Origin: Humidesulfovibrio sp.
Lineage (GTDB): Bacteria; Desulfobacterota; Desulfovibrionia; Desulfovibrionales; Desulfovibrionaceae
NCBI GenBank assembly: GCA_031292175.1
Contig: JARLHQ010000028.1
Span: 1-64,000 of the forward strand
Reading direction: 5' to 3'
DNA: 64,000 nucleotides
Below, one piece after another: positions 8,012 to 16,670 of the stretch. The translations under genes were made by a program, and so were the position numbers. Positions within the stretch are counted from its first letter, which is position 1. Each line of letters begins with the position of its first letter. A model generated the notes under the pieces. It did no database searches. It saw only the letters and a list, made by a program, of their open reading frames with translations, and was not told where the DNA came from.

Positions 8012-9333
8012 ACGAAAGCATTGTCGAGCTCGACCAGAAATACATTTGGCACCCCTTCACCCAGGAGCGCACCGCGCCCCCGCCCTTGCCGGTGGCCCGC
8101 GCCCTCGGGGCCAGCCTGTTCCTTGAGGATGGCCGCGAGATCCTGGACATGGCCTGCTCCTGGTGGGTCAACGTGCACGGCCACAGCCATCCGAAGATAG
8201 CGAGCGCACTCGCGCACCAGGCCGCAACCCTGGAGCACGTGATCTTTGCCGGATTCACGCACGAGCCCGCCGCGCGGCTGGCCGAGGCCCTCATAAAGGC
8301 CCTGCCCCGGCCGCTTTCCCGCGTGTTTTACTCCGACAACGGCTCCACCGCCGTCGAGGTGGCGCTCAAGATGGCCTGGCAGTACTGGCGCAACACGAGC
8401 ACAACCAACCGGCGCATGTTCCTGGCCATGCAGGGAGGCTACCACGGCGACACCTTTGGCGCCATGGCCGTGGGCCGCACCAGCGGCTATTATGCCCCGT
8501 TTAACGATCTGCTGTGCGAGGTGACGCACCTGCCCTTCGCTCCGACGTGGCTGGGTGACACAGCCTGTGAAGAGCGCGAGGCGCTGGCCCTGGCACGCAT
8601 CGATGAGGTGTTGGACCGCCACGGGCACGAGGTTGCGGCCTTCTTGGCCGAACCGCTCGTCCAAGGCGCATCGGGCATGAACATGTGTCGCCCGGAATTC
8701 CTGCGCGCCGTGGTCGAACGCATGCAAGCGCGCTCCATTCCGGTCATTCTGGACGAGGTCATGACCGGCTTCGGCCGCACGGGCACCATGTTCGCCCTGG
8801 AGCAGGCCCAGGTCGTGCCGGACTTGCTGTGCCTGTCTAAGGGCATCAGCGGCGGCTTCCTGCCCCTCGCGGCCACGGTCGCCAGCCAGCGCATCTACAA
8901 CGCCTTTTTGGGCGATGACTTCCACACGGCCTTCGCCCACGGGCATTCCTTCACCGCCAATCCGCTCGGCTGCGCGGCAGGAGTGGCCTCCATTAAATTG
9001 TTCGATGAAGAGGGCACGCTTGAGCGCATCGCGCGCATCACGCAGTCCAACCGCGCCTGGCTGGCTGAAGTCGCCAATCTGCCCGGTGTCACCCGCCCGC
9101 GGGCGCTCGGCTCCATCGCCGCCGTGACGCTTGGGACAGACGTAAGCGACTACCATGCGGAGATCGGCGCGGCGGTGAAGGCCAAGTGCTTCGCGCGCGG
9201 GCTGCTCATCCGGCCCATGGGCAACGTGGTCTACCTCATGCCCCCCGCCTGCGTTAGCCCGGAAGAGCTGAAGCGCGCCCAGGACGGCTTGACCGACGTG
9301 CTGCGCGAGACGGCGCACCTCTACACGCGTTAG
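8008..9333 (+). CDS. bioA: Adenosylmethionine-8-amino-7-oxononanoate aminotransferase
   Basis: BioA transfers an amino group from SAM to KAPA, giving DAPA. It is a class-III PLP aminotransferase: YIWHPFTQ near the N-terminus, the tryptophan-rich SWWVNVHGH substrate block (51-59), the aspartate motif in ILDEVMTGFGRTG, and the PLP lysine K278 in CLSKGISGG. I chose the ATG at 8008, overlapping the bioD stop; a GTG nine bases upstream is possible but less coupled. The protein has 441 residues. It is the last gene of the operon and is followed by a strong terminator. bioB is not nearby. Confidence 0.93.
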   Translation: MNESIVELDQKYIWHPFTQERTAPPPLPVARALGASLFLEDGREILDMACSWWVNVHGHSHPKIASALAHQAATLEHVIFAGFTHEPAARLAEALIKALPRPLSRVFYSDNGSTAVEVALKMAWQYWRNTSTTNRRMFLAMQGGYHGDTFGAMAVGRTSGYYAPFNDLLCEVTHLPFAPTWLGDTACEEREALALARIDEVLDRHGHEVAAFLAEPLVQGASGMNMCRPEFLRAVVERMQARSIPVILDEVMTGFGRTGTMFALEQAQVVPDLLCLSKGISGGFLPLAATVASQRIYNAFLGDDFHTAFAHGHSFTANPLGCAAGVASIKLFDEEGTLERIARITQSNRAWLAEVANLPGVTRPRALGSIAAVTLGTDVSDYHAEIGAAVKAKCFARGLLIRPMGNVVYLMPPACVSPEELKRAQDGLTDVLRETAHLYTR

Positions 9334-9345
9334 TTTTTGAAGAAT

Positions 9346-9390
9346 GCAAAAACGCCCGCCCCGGTTGCTGCCGGAGCGGGCGTTCATTTT
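9346..9390. terminator. Bidirectional intrinsic terminator between bioA and moaC
   Basis: A GC-rich stem with arms aacgcccgc and gcgggcgtt, extended by partly paired bases around a short loop, is flanked by A-runs on the left and T-runs on the right. It can terminate the plus-strand biotin operon and the convergent minus-strand moaC unit. Confidence 0.85.
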
Positions 9391-9412
9391 CTTGTGAATG
9401 CGGGACGGCGCG

Positions 9413-9892
9413 CTATTCGGCCTGGAACAGCCCGCTCTTGCCGCCGCTCTTGTACACGAGACGGCAGTTGGTGATGCGGATGTCCTTCTGCACGGCCTTG
9501 CACATGTCATAGATGGTCGCGGCGGCCACCTGTGCGGCCAGAAGCGCCTCCATCTCCACGCCGGTGCGCGCGCTGGTGCGGGCCTCGGCCTCAATGCGCA
9601 CGATGCATGCCTCCTCGTCGATCTCGAAGGAGACGTCGGCGAAGTCCAGTGGCAGGGGATGGCACAGGGGGATAAGTTCAAAGGTGCGCTTGGCGGCCAG
9701 GATGCCCGCGATGCGCGCAGTGCCGAGCACCTCGCCCTTGGGCAGGGCCTTCTGCACGAGCAGCCGCATGGTCTCGGCGTTGAGGAGGACCTCGGCACGG
9801 ACACGGGCGATGCGCACGCTCTCGGCCTTGCCAGAGACATCGACCATGCGCGCGCGACCCTCGGCGTCCAAATGCGAAAAGCCCTGGCCCAT
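9413..9892 (-). CDS. moaC: Cyclic pyranopterin monophosphate synthase MoaC
   Basis: MoaC, acting with MoaA, converts the rearranged GTP product to cyclic pyranopterin monophosphate in molybdenum cofactor synthesis. Its signatures are visible: MVDVSGK near the start, the PLCHPLPL block with the catalytic histidine, TGVEMEAL and a late [10 protein letters not shown]. Length is 159 residues, normal. It starts one base after the dnaJ stop, so it is the last gene of the DUF4340-rpoZ-dnaJ-moaC minus-strand run. Molybdopterin or tungstopterin enzymes such as formate dehydrogenases are common in this group, which would explain the need. Confidence 0.94.
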   Translation of the reverse strand: MGQGFSHLDAEGRARMVDVSGKAESVRIARVRAEVLLNAETMRLLVQKALPKGEVLGTARIAGILAAKRTFELIPLCHPLPLDFADVSFEIDEEACIVRIEAEARTSARTGVEMEALLAAQVAAATIYDMCKAVQKDIRITNCRLVYKSGGKSGLFQAE

Positions 9893-9893
9893 G

Positions 9894-11012
9894 CTACTCG
9901 CCCATGACCTTTTCTTTGGCTTTCTTAAAGAAGTTCTTAGCCTTTTTCAGAGGCTTCTCTTCCTCAATTTTGGCGAACTCGCGCAGGATTTCCTCCTGAC
10001 GGGCGGAGAGGCCGACAGGCGTCTCCACGCGCAGTTCAATAAGCAGGTCGCCCTTGCGGCCGCCACCCGGGTGGGGCATTCCCATGCCGCGCAGTTGGAA
10101 GATCTCGCCGCCTTGCGTACCCTTGGGGATGTCCACGGTGATGGGATCGTCCAGGGTGGGTATCTCGATCTTGTCGCCCAAGGCCGCTTGCACCATGCTG
10201 ATGGAACGGCGCAGCACAAGATTCTGGCCCTGGCGCTCGAAGGTTTTGTCAGACTCCACGCTAATGACCACGTACAGGTCGCCGTGGGGGCCGCCATTCA
10301 CGCCGGCCTCGCCCTCGCCGCGCAGACGCAGGCGCGAACCGTCGTCCACGCCGGCCGGGATGCGTACCTTGAGCTCACGCACCTGGCTGTTGACGCCAGC
10401 ACCCCGGCAGGCGGAGCAATACTGCGTAATGAGCTTGCCGCGGCCGTGGCAGTTGGGGCAGGTGACGGAGATGCGGAAGAACCCTTGCGCCTGCTGCACG
10501 TGGCCCGTGCCGTGGCACTGACGGCAATCGCTCATCTCGGTGCCCGGCTCCGCGCCGGTGCCCTTGCACTGGGCGCAGGGCACGTTCGTGGGGATCTTAA
10601 GCTGAACCTCGTCGCCCTTGGCCGCTTGGCGGAAGGTGATGTTCAGATTATAGCGCAGGTCCATACCGGCCTGAGGTCTGCGGCTTCCGCCACGCCCAGC
10701 CCCGGCAAAGCCGAAGACCTCGCCGAAGATATCGCTGAAGGCGCCGAAGATGTCCTCCGAGGAGCTGAAGCCTCCCTGCCCGGCGCCGTTCAAACCGTCG
10801 TGGCCGAAGGTGTCGTAGCGGCGGCGCTTTTCCGCGTCGCGCAACACGTCATAGGCCTCGGCGGCCTCCTTGAACTTCCCCTCGGCTTCAGGATCCTCCT
10901 GATTGCGGTCAGGGTGGAACTCGAACGCCAGCTTGCGGTAGGCCTTCTTCAGCTCATCCTCGGAGGCGTTTCGTTCGACCCCAAGGATTTCATAAAAATC
11001 GCGTTTGGACAT
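9894..11012 (-). CDS. dnaJ: Chaperone protein DnaJ
   Basis: This is a full type-I Hsp40 of 372 residues. The J domain (about 1-70) contains FHPDRN. It is followed by a Gly/Phe-rich linker and four CxxCxGxG zinc-finger repeats ([32 protein letters not shown]), then the two C-terminal substrate-binding domains. It presents substrates to DnaK in the cytoplasm. dnaK and grpE are not in the window. The last residues are basic, with a [12 protein letters not shown] tail. It sits 11 bases after rpoZ. Confidence 0.97.
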   Translation of the reverse strand: MSKRDFYEILGVERNASEDELKKAYRKLAFEFHPDRNQEDPEAEGKFKEAAEAYDVLRDAEKRRRYDTFGHDGLNGAGQGGFSSSEDIFGAFSDIFGEVFGFAGAGRGGSRRPQAGMDLRYNLNITFRQAAKGDEVQLKIPTNVPCAQCKGTGAEPGTEMSDCRQCHGTGHVQQAQGFFRISVTCPNCHGRGKLITQYCSACRGAGVNSQVRELKVRIPAGVDDGSRLRLRGEGEAGVNGGPHGDLYVVISVESDKTFERQGQNLVLRRSISMVQAALGDKIEIPTLDDPITVDIPKGTQGGEIFQLRGMGMPHPGGGRKGDLLIELRVETPVGLSARQEEILREFAKIEEEKPLKKAKNFFKKAKEKVMGE

Positions 11013-11023
11013 CGGAGCAATCT

Positions 11024-11245
11024 TTAGGCTTCAGGGGCCTGGATGCCGGCCTCGGGGATCGCATCGCCGGGCAGTACCTTGCCTTCAGCGATTTCACGCA
11101 GGGCGGTGACGGCCTCTTTGTTGCGGGACTCAATGAGCGGGGCGTAACCTTCACGATACTGCTTCACACGCTTGATGGCCATCTGCACGATGAGAAAACG
11201 ATTGGGGACTTTCTCAAGACAATCTTCAACTGTGATTCTCGCCAT
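11024..11245 (-). CDS. rpoZ: DNA-directed RNA polymerase omega subunit
   Basis: The 73-residue product begins [17 protein letters not shown], the omega signature, and continues with the conserved helix containing AIKRVKQ. Omega assists folding and assembly of the beta-prime subunit and in proteobacteria forms part of a ppGpp site. An AAGGAG site lies just upstream of the ATG. It lies between the DUF4340 gene and dnaJ in the same orientation. Confidence 0.92.
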   Translation of the reverse strand: MARITVEDCLEKVPNRFLIVQMAIKRVKQYREGYAPLIESRNKEAVTALREIAEGKVLPGDAIPEAGIQAPEA

Positions 11246-11310
11246 GAAACACTCCTTAAAAAAGACAGATGGTTAACCACTCCGCCGCGTGGGTTGACGC
11301 CCCGACGCGC

Positions 11311-12669
11311 CTAAGGCGCCTTGGGCTGCCGCACCGGCAGGTATCCTTGCACATCTTCAAGCAATTGGCTGGTGACCGGATAGAACATCTCCTCCGAGCC
11401 GACCTTGAGCCAGCATTGGTCCGCCGGAAGGCGGGGATCTGTAAAGAACGTAAACGTCGACAGCACCTTGGCATCCTTGGACAGGAGATCAAGCTCAAGG
11501 CGCTGCGCTGCCGGGTAGCCCAGCTTGGCCACAGGTTCGGCTTCGAACCTTAATTCTTTAAGTCGCCACAGCGTCATGTCAATACCAGAGACCTTGCGGC
11601 CGGTATCCCGTTCCTCCCAGCCGGTGGGACTTTTTTCCACCTGCAGAGTCTGGTTGTTCGAAACGGAGAAGATGCGCGCGCCTTCGACCTTCGTGGAGTC
11701 AAAATTCACGACCCCGCGCCACTGCATGTCATACGCCTGGCGGATAAGGTTCTTGGCCTTTTCCTTGTCGATCAGGAAGCCACCGGGGTGGCGTGAGGAG
11801 CGTCCGTAAACCTGGTCGGCGTCCAGCGGGGCGAAAAGTTCCAAGCGCTGGGGCGCATTGGTCTTGGGCATGAGCATCTCAATGACGAAGGCAGGCTTGC
11901 CTGTCATCTGCCGGTCTGGCTTGGTCAGGATCACATCGGCCGTGATGGCCGTAAGGTTGTGCACGTAAAGCCGGACCTCGGAGGCGGTCAGGGTGGTGCC
12001 CTTCAGGTTCTCCGGCTCGATGAAGCTGAACAGATCGTCCTTGCGCTCCATATCCCACTGCACGCCGTGGCCCCCGATAAGGGTAAGGCGCTGGACGTCC
12101 TCGCCCCGGACATCCAACAGGCGGGAGTCGAAGAAATAGTCCGAGGGCTTGTCGAAATGGTGAAGCACGCTGGCGTCGAGCAGGAACACGGAGTCCGGCG
12201 CGAGGGAACTATGGGCGTAAAGCGCAGCGCCGGTGGGCGTTTCGTGGCCCAAGGTGATGCGCGCCACGCGGAAGTCGGAACTCGCGGGCTTGAGCAGGAT
12301 CTGCACCGCCGGCGAATCGAAACCGAGTTGCGGTGTGCCCCCGCCGGCAGTCAAATCCAGGGTCTGCCGGGGCCGGTTGTGGGTGATGTCGGCGAGCAGG
12401 GCTTCAATGCGCGAGACATCCGCAGGCACAGGCACGGCGTCCGCGTCCGCGCCATCCAGGCGCACCACCCAGCCGGTGGGCTCGTGCGTAAGGGTGTAGC
12501 GCTCCTTCCGCGTCGCCACTTCAATGCTCTGCATGGCATCGATAGTGTACTCCGGCCAGACGCCCAGAGCCAAACGCTGCTCCTGTTGGAACAGAAAATA
12601 GCCGATGCCCAGCGCCAAAAAAAGCGCCAGCAGCAGGAGCAGTCCGAGACGGGTAAAGGGATTGGTCAA
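11311..12669 (-). CDS. DUF4340 domain membrane-anchored protein
   Basis: The 452-residue protein starts with a hydrophobic segment (about residues 8-28) that would anchor it in the inner membrane, followed by a long soluble part. Blocks such as VWPEYTIDAMQSIEVA, a GWVVRLDG strand and the repeated beta-rich organisation match DUF4340. In many genomes that domain accompanies GldG-type ABC-transporter components. No such transporter gene is adjacent here, so it is solitary. It heads a minus-strand run with rpoZ, dnaJ and moaC, 65 bases upstream of rpoZ. Function unknown. Confidence 0.72.
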   Translation of the reverse strand: MTNPFTRLGLLLLLALFLALGIGYFLFQQEQRLALGVWPEYTIDAMQSIEVATRKERYTLTHEPTGWVVRLDGADADAVPVPADVSRIEALLADITHNRPRQTLDLTAGGGTPQLGFDSPAVQILLKPASSDFRVARITLGHETPTGAALYAHSSLAPDSVFLLDASVLHHFDKPSDYFFDSRLLDVRGEDVQRLTLIGGHGVQWDMERKDDLFSFIEPENLKGTTLTASEVRLYVHNLTAITADVILTKPDRQMTGKPAFVIEMLMPKTNAPQRLELFAPLDADQVYGRSSRHPGGFLIDKEKAKNLIRQAYDMQWRGVVNFDSTKVEGARIFSVSNNQTLQVEKSPTGWEERDTGRKVSGIDMTLWRLKELRFEAEPVAKLGYPAAQRLELDLLSKDAKVLSTFTFFTDPRLPADQCWLKVGSEEMFYPVTSQLLEDVQGYLPVRQPKAP

Positions 12670-12874
12670 GGCTGGCCTTCCAAATATGGCTAAGGGCAGC
12701 GCCCCGAGGGAGTGTATCCAGACCGCCTCAAGAGATGCGGCGTCGGCTGATCGAAATTTTCAAATAGTGCTGTCACGCAAAGGAGTATGCGTTAACCGTG
12801 CGCGGCTTGCATGTCAAGCGCAAATAACATAAGTCCCCCCACGGATTGTTCTGACGAAGCAAAAGGAGCCGCCC

Positions 12875-13636
12875 ATGTCCGGTTTTGGCAAGTTATCATT
12901 CGCACAGAAAAAATGCGTCAGCACCGTGGGGATGCTTATGCAAAAGACAGGCATGGCCGGCCCGGGGGCGCGCATCGGCGTGGCGGTTTCCGGTGGTGTG
13001 GACAGTTTCGCCCTCATCAAGACCCTCACCATCCGCAAGGCCATCCTGCCATTCCCCATCGAGCTCATGGTGCTCCATGTGAATCCCGGCTTCAATCCAG
13101 ACAGCCACAAGCCGCTCGTGGAATGGACCAAGAGCGAGGGGCTGGCCGCGCACATCGAACTCACGGACCATGGGCCACGCGCGCATTCTGACGAAAACCG
13201 CAAGAACTCCGCCTGTTTCTTTTGCAGCATGTTGCGCCGCAAGCGTCTCTTTGACCTGTGCAGCCAGTACAACCTGACCCATCTCGCCTTCGGCCACAAC
13301 GCCGACGACCTTGTGGTCACCTTCTTTATGAATGTTGTCCAGAACGGCCGCGTGGACGGGCTTTCCGCCAGCGAGGACTTCTTCGGCGGCAGGCTCAAGG
13401 TCATCCGGCCGGCCCTGTTTCTTGAGAAGTCGTTCATGCGCACCGCGGCTCGCCAGTGGGCTCTGCCTATCTGGAAGAACGACTGTCCGTCATCGGGAAG
13501 CACGCGCCGCACAGAAATCCATGACTGGCTCCAACTCGAAATAGGCCGCGACAAGCGCATCCGCAACAATGTGTTTAATGCCCTTACGCGCTACCAGTTG
13601 GAGCGACAGGGGCCTCCCTTGACCCCAATGCCTTGA
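12875..13636 (+). CDS. TtcA-like tRNA 2-thiocytidine synthetase / PP-loop ATPase
   Basis: The 253-residue protein has the PP-loop SGGVDS (39-44), which adenylates the target base. A CxxC pair (C114, C117) plus a third cysteine in NDCPSSG recalls the TtcA cluster-binding cysteines used in 2-thiolation of cytidine-32. An FGHNADD block follows the CxxC as in the family. The ATG at 12875 has AAGGAG seven bases upstream. Other members of the TtcA/TtuA superfamily cannot be excluded, so no symbol is given. It stands alone between divergent DUF4340 and the M23 gene. Confidence 0.82.
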   Translation: MSGFGKLSFAQKKCVSTVGMLMQKTGMAGPGARIGVAVSGGVDSFALIKTLTIRKAILPFPIELMVLHVNPGFNPDSHKPLVEWTKSEGLAAHIELTDHGPRAHSDENRKNSACFFCSMLRRKRLFDLCSQYNLTHLAFGHNADDLVVTFFMNVVQNGRVDGLSASEDFFGGRLKVIRPALFLEKSFMRTAARQWALPIWKNDCPSSGSTRRTEIHDWLQLEIGRDKRIRNNVFNALTRYQLERQGPPLTPMP

Positions 13637-13698
13637 TGGGCTAGGTGTGGCGGCACTAACGGTTATTCACAAACGATAAGGGCTTAAGATAAAACAGC

Positions 13699-14601
13699 AT
13701 GCTGTTTGGCCGATTCCATATAGTCATCTTCCGCGAAAAACGCGGCACCACACGCAAGATCCAGCTGCGTGGCTGGATGCTCCTGGGCATCGGCCTCCTG
13801 CTGGTGTTGCTTTTGACGGGGAACCTGGTGCTGCTCGGCAACATGGCCTCCAGCGGCACCCTGGAACGCAGCCTGAATCTGACCGAAAAGTCCGCCAACG
13901 AGCAAAAATCAGAACTCTTGAACCTGAGTCAAAAGCTCATGGGCCTACAGAAGGATGTCTCGCGCATCCGCGACTTTGACTCCAAACTCCGGGTGATGAT
14001 CAACCTGGAGCAGGAGAACACCATGAGCGTGGCCTCGCGTGGAGGGCCCGGCCAAGACACCTCCAGAGGCTACCTGCCCATCTACCGGCAGGAACTGCTG
14101 GCCCGCAAGATGAACGAGTTCCTGCGTCAGCTCTCCGTGGAAGCGCGGCTTGAGGAGGTGCGCCAGCAGGAGGTCATCCAGCGCCTACGCGCCAACAAGG
14201 ACGTCCTGGAGTCCACGCCCTCGGTATGGCCGGCCGGCGGCTGGGTCACCTCGGGCTTCGGCTGGCGCGGTTCCCCCTTCACCGCCCGAAAGGAATTCCA
14301 CAAGGGGCTCGACATTTCGGCCCCGGTGGGCACGCCCGTCTACGCGCCCTCGCGTGGGGTGGTCTCCGGCATTGAGCGCGCCCCGGACTATGGTCTTGTG
14401 CTGAACATCACCCACGGCGCGGGTCTGATGACGCGCTACGCCCACCTCCAGCGCGTGAACGTAAAGCAGGGCCAGGTTGTGCAGCGTGGCGACGTCATTG
14501 CCTTCATCGGCGACTCGGGCCGCAGCACCGGGCCGCACCTGCACTACGAGGTGCGCATCGGTGGCGTCCCTGTTAATCCCATGCGTTACATCCTGAACTA
14601 G
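13699..14601 (+). CDS. Membrane-anchored M23 family metallopeptidase
   Basis: This 300-residue protein has a short basic N-terminus, one membrane segment (about 27-48) and a periplasmic coiled coil rich in Leu, Gln and Glu. It ends in a LytM/M23 domain. Zinc-binding motifs are present: FHKGLD (HxxxD) and GPHLHYEV (HxH). It is probably an active peptidoglycan endopeptidase or an anchored divisome/elongation factor. It directly precedes fliR (137 bases), so a role in opening peptidoglycan for flagellar assembly is possible but not shown. Confidence 0.85.
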   Translation: MLFGRFHIVIFREKRGTTRKIQLRGWMLLGIGLLLVLLLTGNLVLLGNMASSGTLERSLNLTEKSANEQKSELLNLSQKLMGLQKDVSRIRDFDSKLRVMINLEQENTMSVASRGGPGQDTSRGYLPIYRQELLARKMNEFLRQLSVEARLEEVRQQEVIQRLRANKDVLESTPSVWPAGGWVTSGFGWRGSPFTARKEFHKGLDISAPVGTPVYAPSRGVVSGIERAPDYGLVLNITHGAGLMTRYAHLQRVNVKQGQVVQRGDVIAFIGDSGRSTGPHLHYEVRIGGVPVNPMRYILN

Positions 14602-14737
14602 TTCCCGCGCCACGCGCTCCATTTCCCCGCTTCCACTTTACGCCCCGCGCAAGGTGGGCTAGTCTGCGCTGGCTATGCTTGAGCCTATCCGCGCGCTGTG
14701 CGCGAGATCGCTTGAAGCGAAGCCAAGCGGGCGGGCA

Positions 14738-15523
14738 ATGGACCTCTTCAATTTCGATCCCAAGATGATCTTGAGCTTCTACCTCACGCTGTTCCGCATC
14801 AGCGTGGTGCTCTTCATCATGCCATTTTTCGGGGACACCTTGCCAAACGTCCTCAAGGGCGCCCTGCTCCTTGTGCTGACGCTGGCCGTATGGCCCAAGC
14901 TCTCGTTTCCGGCGCACACATTTCCCGCAAACCCCATGAACATCGCCGTGATGTTCGCCGGCGAGGTCGTGCTCGGGCTCACGCTTGGGTGCATCGTGCG
15001 CATGATCATCGCCGCCGTGCAGATCGGCGGCGCCATCATCAACTTCCAGATGGGCTTCTCCATGGTCAACTCCATCGACCCCCTGACCGGCCAGCAGGAG
15101 CCCATGACCACGCAGTTCATATACATGTGCACCATGCTCACCTTCCTGTCTTTCAATGGTCACCTGCATCTCATCAACGCCCTTGGGGCCAGCTTCGAAC
15201 TCGTTCCGCCCGGCGGGCTCTTCCTGACGCCGGAGCTCATGACCACGGTCATGGAGTTCTCCAGGCAGATGTTCATCCTAGGCGTTCGCATTGCCGCGCC
15301 CGTGATCATGGCGCTATTCCTTGTGGACCTGGCCCTGGCGCTCATCTCGCGCACGGCGCCGCAGATGAACATCCTGGTGATGGGCTTTCCGCTCAAGATC
15401 GCCGTGGGCTTTCTGTTCATGTCCTATGTCATGGAGATGATGGGCGACTACATCACGAACTTTATCAGCGCGATGGATGATGTCATGCTGCACCTCATGA
15501 AGCTCGGCATTCCCCACACCTAA
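14738..15523 (+). CDS. fliR: Flagellar biosynthetic protein FliR
   Basis: FliR is an integral membrane part of the flagellar type-III export gate (FliPQR). The 261-residue protein has about six hydrophobic segments and a start matching the family, MDLFNFDPKMILSF. I chose the ATG at 14738; an ATG at 14675 in frame would add 21 polar residues not expected for FliR. Blocks such as GFSMVNSIDP match FliR. It opens the block fliR-flhB-flhA-flhF-flhG-fliA-cheY-fliL. Confidence 0.92.
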   Translation: MDLFNFDPKMILSFYLTLFRISVVLFIMPFFGDTLPNVLKGALLLVLTLAVWPKLSFPAHTFPANPMNIAVMFAGEVVLGLTLGCIVRMIIAAVQIGGAIINFQMGFSMVNSIDPLTGQQEPMTTQFIYMCTMLTFLSFNGHLHLINALGASFELVPPGGLFLTPELMTTVMEFSRQMFILGVRIAAPVIMALFLVDLALALISRTAPQMNILVMGFPLKIAVGFLFMSYVMEMMGDYITNFISAMDDVMLHLMKLGIPHT

Positions 15524-15547
15524 CACGCCGCCCGGAAGAGAACAGCC

Positions 15548-16612
15548 ATGTCGAGAGAAGATCCAAGCAGAACAGAAAAAGCGACGCCCAAGCGCGTCAA
15601 GAAGGCCCGCGAGGAAGGCAGCGTCGCCAAGTCTCCGGAGGTGAGCAAGGCGGTGGTGCTCCTGGCCGGGGCCATCGCCATGCGCTATATCATTCCGTTT
15701 TTCTACAAGAACTTCCTGGATATTTTCCAGTGGTTCTTGACCGAGGGCACAAGGCAGAACCTGGACCAGGAAAGCGTGTACCGCATGTTCATCTGGTCCC
15801 TCAGCAAAATAGCGCTCATGGTGCTGCCCGTCATGGTTATCATCGCCGCCACGGCCTACGCCGTGGTGCGGCTGCAGGTGGGCAAGCTGTGGAGCTTCAA
15901 GTGGCACTGGGACCGCATCAACTTCAACATCACGAAGGCGCTCAAACAGCTCTTGATCAGCCCGGAAACGCTGGTGCGGCTCGGCCGCAGCATCGGACAA
16001 GCCGCGGTCGTGGCCATCGCTCCCTATATTGTCATCAAGCAAGAGCTGCCGAACCTGGTCCCCCTGTTCCACCAGAACGTCCTGGGCATCACCAGCTACA
16101 TGCTGCTCATAGCTTACAAGATGGTCTGCTACGCGCTGGTGCCCATGATCCTCATCGCCATCGCCGACCTTTGGTACACGCGCTTCCGCTATGACGACAA
16201 TCTCATGATGACCAAGGAGGAGATCAAGGACGAGCGCAGGCAGATCGAAGGCGACCCCCTGGTCAAGCAGAAGCAGCTGCGCAAGATGTACGAGGTCATG
16301 GGACGCCGCCTAAAGAGCACCGTCCCCAAGGCCGACGTGGTCATCACCAACCCTACCCACTACGCCATCGCCCTGCTCTATGACCTCACAGAGGCGCCCG
16401 CGCCCATGGTTATCGCCAAGGGCGCAGACGCCATCGCCAAGAAAATACGCGAGATCGCCATCGAACACGACATCCCCATCCACGAGAATCCACCGCTGGC
16501 ACAGGCTTTGTATAAGCAGGTGGAAATCGGCGAGACAATTCCCGAGGAGATGTATCAGGCGGTGGCCGCAATTCTGGCCAAGCTCTCGAAATTCAAGAGA
16601 CGCCAAGCCTGA
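15548..16612 (+). CDS. flhB: Flagellar export switch protein FlhB
   Basis: FlhB sits in the export gate and switches substrate from rod/hook to filament proteins. The 354-residue protein has a basic N-terminus (RTEKATPKRVKKAREEG), four membrane segments and a cytoplasmic domain with the autocleavage motif NPTH at 268-271. Cleavage occurs between Asn and Pro in the family. It follows fliR after 24 bases and is followed by flhA after 58 bases. Confidence 0.96.
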   Translation: MSREDPSRTEKATPKRVKKAREEGSVAKSPEVSKAVVLLAGAIAMRYIIPFFYKNFLDIFQWFLTEGTRQNLDQESVYRMFIWSLSKIALMVLPVMVIIAATAYAVVRLQVGKLWSFKWHWDRINFNITKALKQLLISPETLVRLGRSIGQAAVVAIAPYIVIKQELPNLVPLFHQNVLGITSYMLLIAYKMVCYALVPMILIAIADLWYTRFRYDDNLMMTKEEIKDERRQIEGDPLVKQKQLRKMYEVMGRRLKSTVPKADVVITNPTHYAIALLYDLTEAPAPMVIAKGADAIAKKIREIAIEHDIPIHENPPLAQALYKQVEIGETIPEEMYQAVAAILAKLSKFKRRQA

Positions 16613-16670
16613 TCCTCCCACACTGGGTTGATGCGCCGCCGGTTTCCAAACCGTGAGGAGCGTCAACAAT

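Noticed and set aside
7474-9840. 788-codon minus-strand open frame across bioD-bioA-moaC
   Set aside because: It runs antisense to clear enzymes on both sides of a terminator, and its translation is a compositional shadow without motifs.
9513-11027. Plus-strand 504-codon frame opposite dnaJ and moaC
   Set aside because: dnaJ and moaC are unmistakable on the minus strand; the plus-strand frame has no domain pattern.
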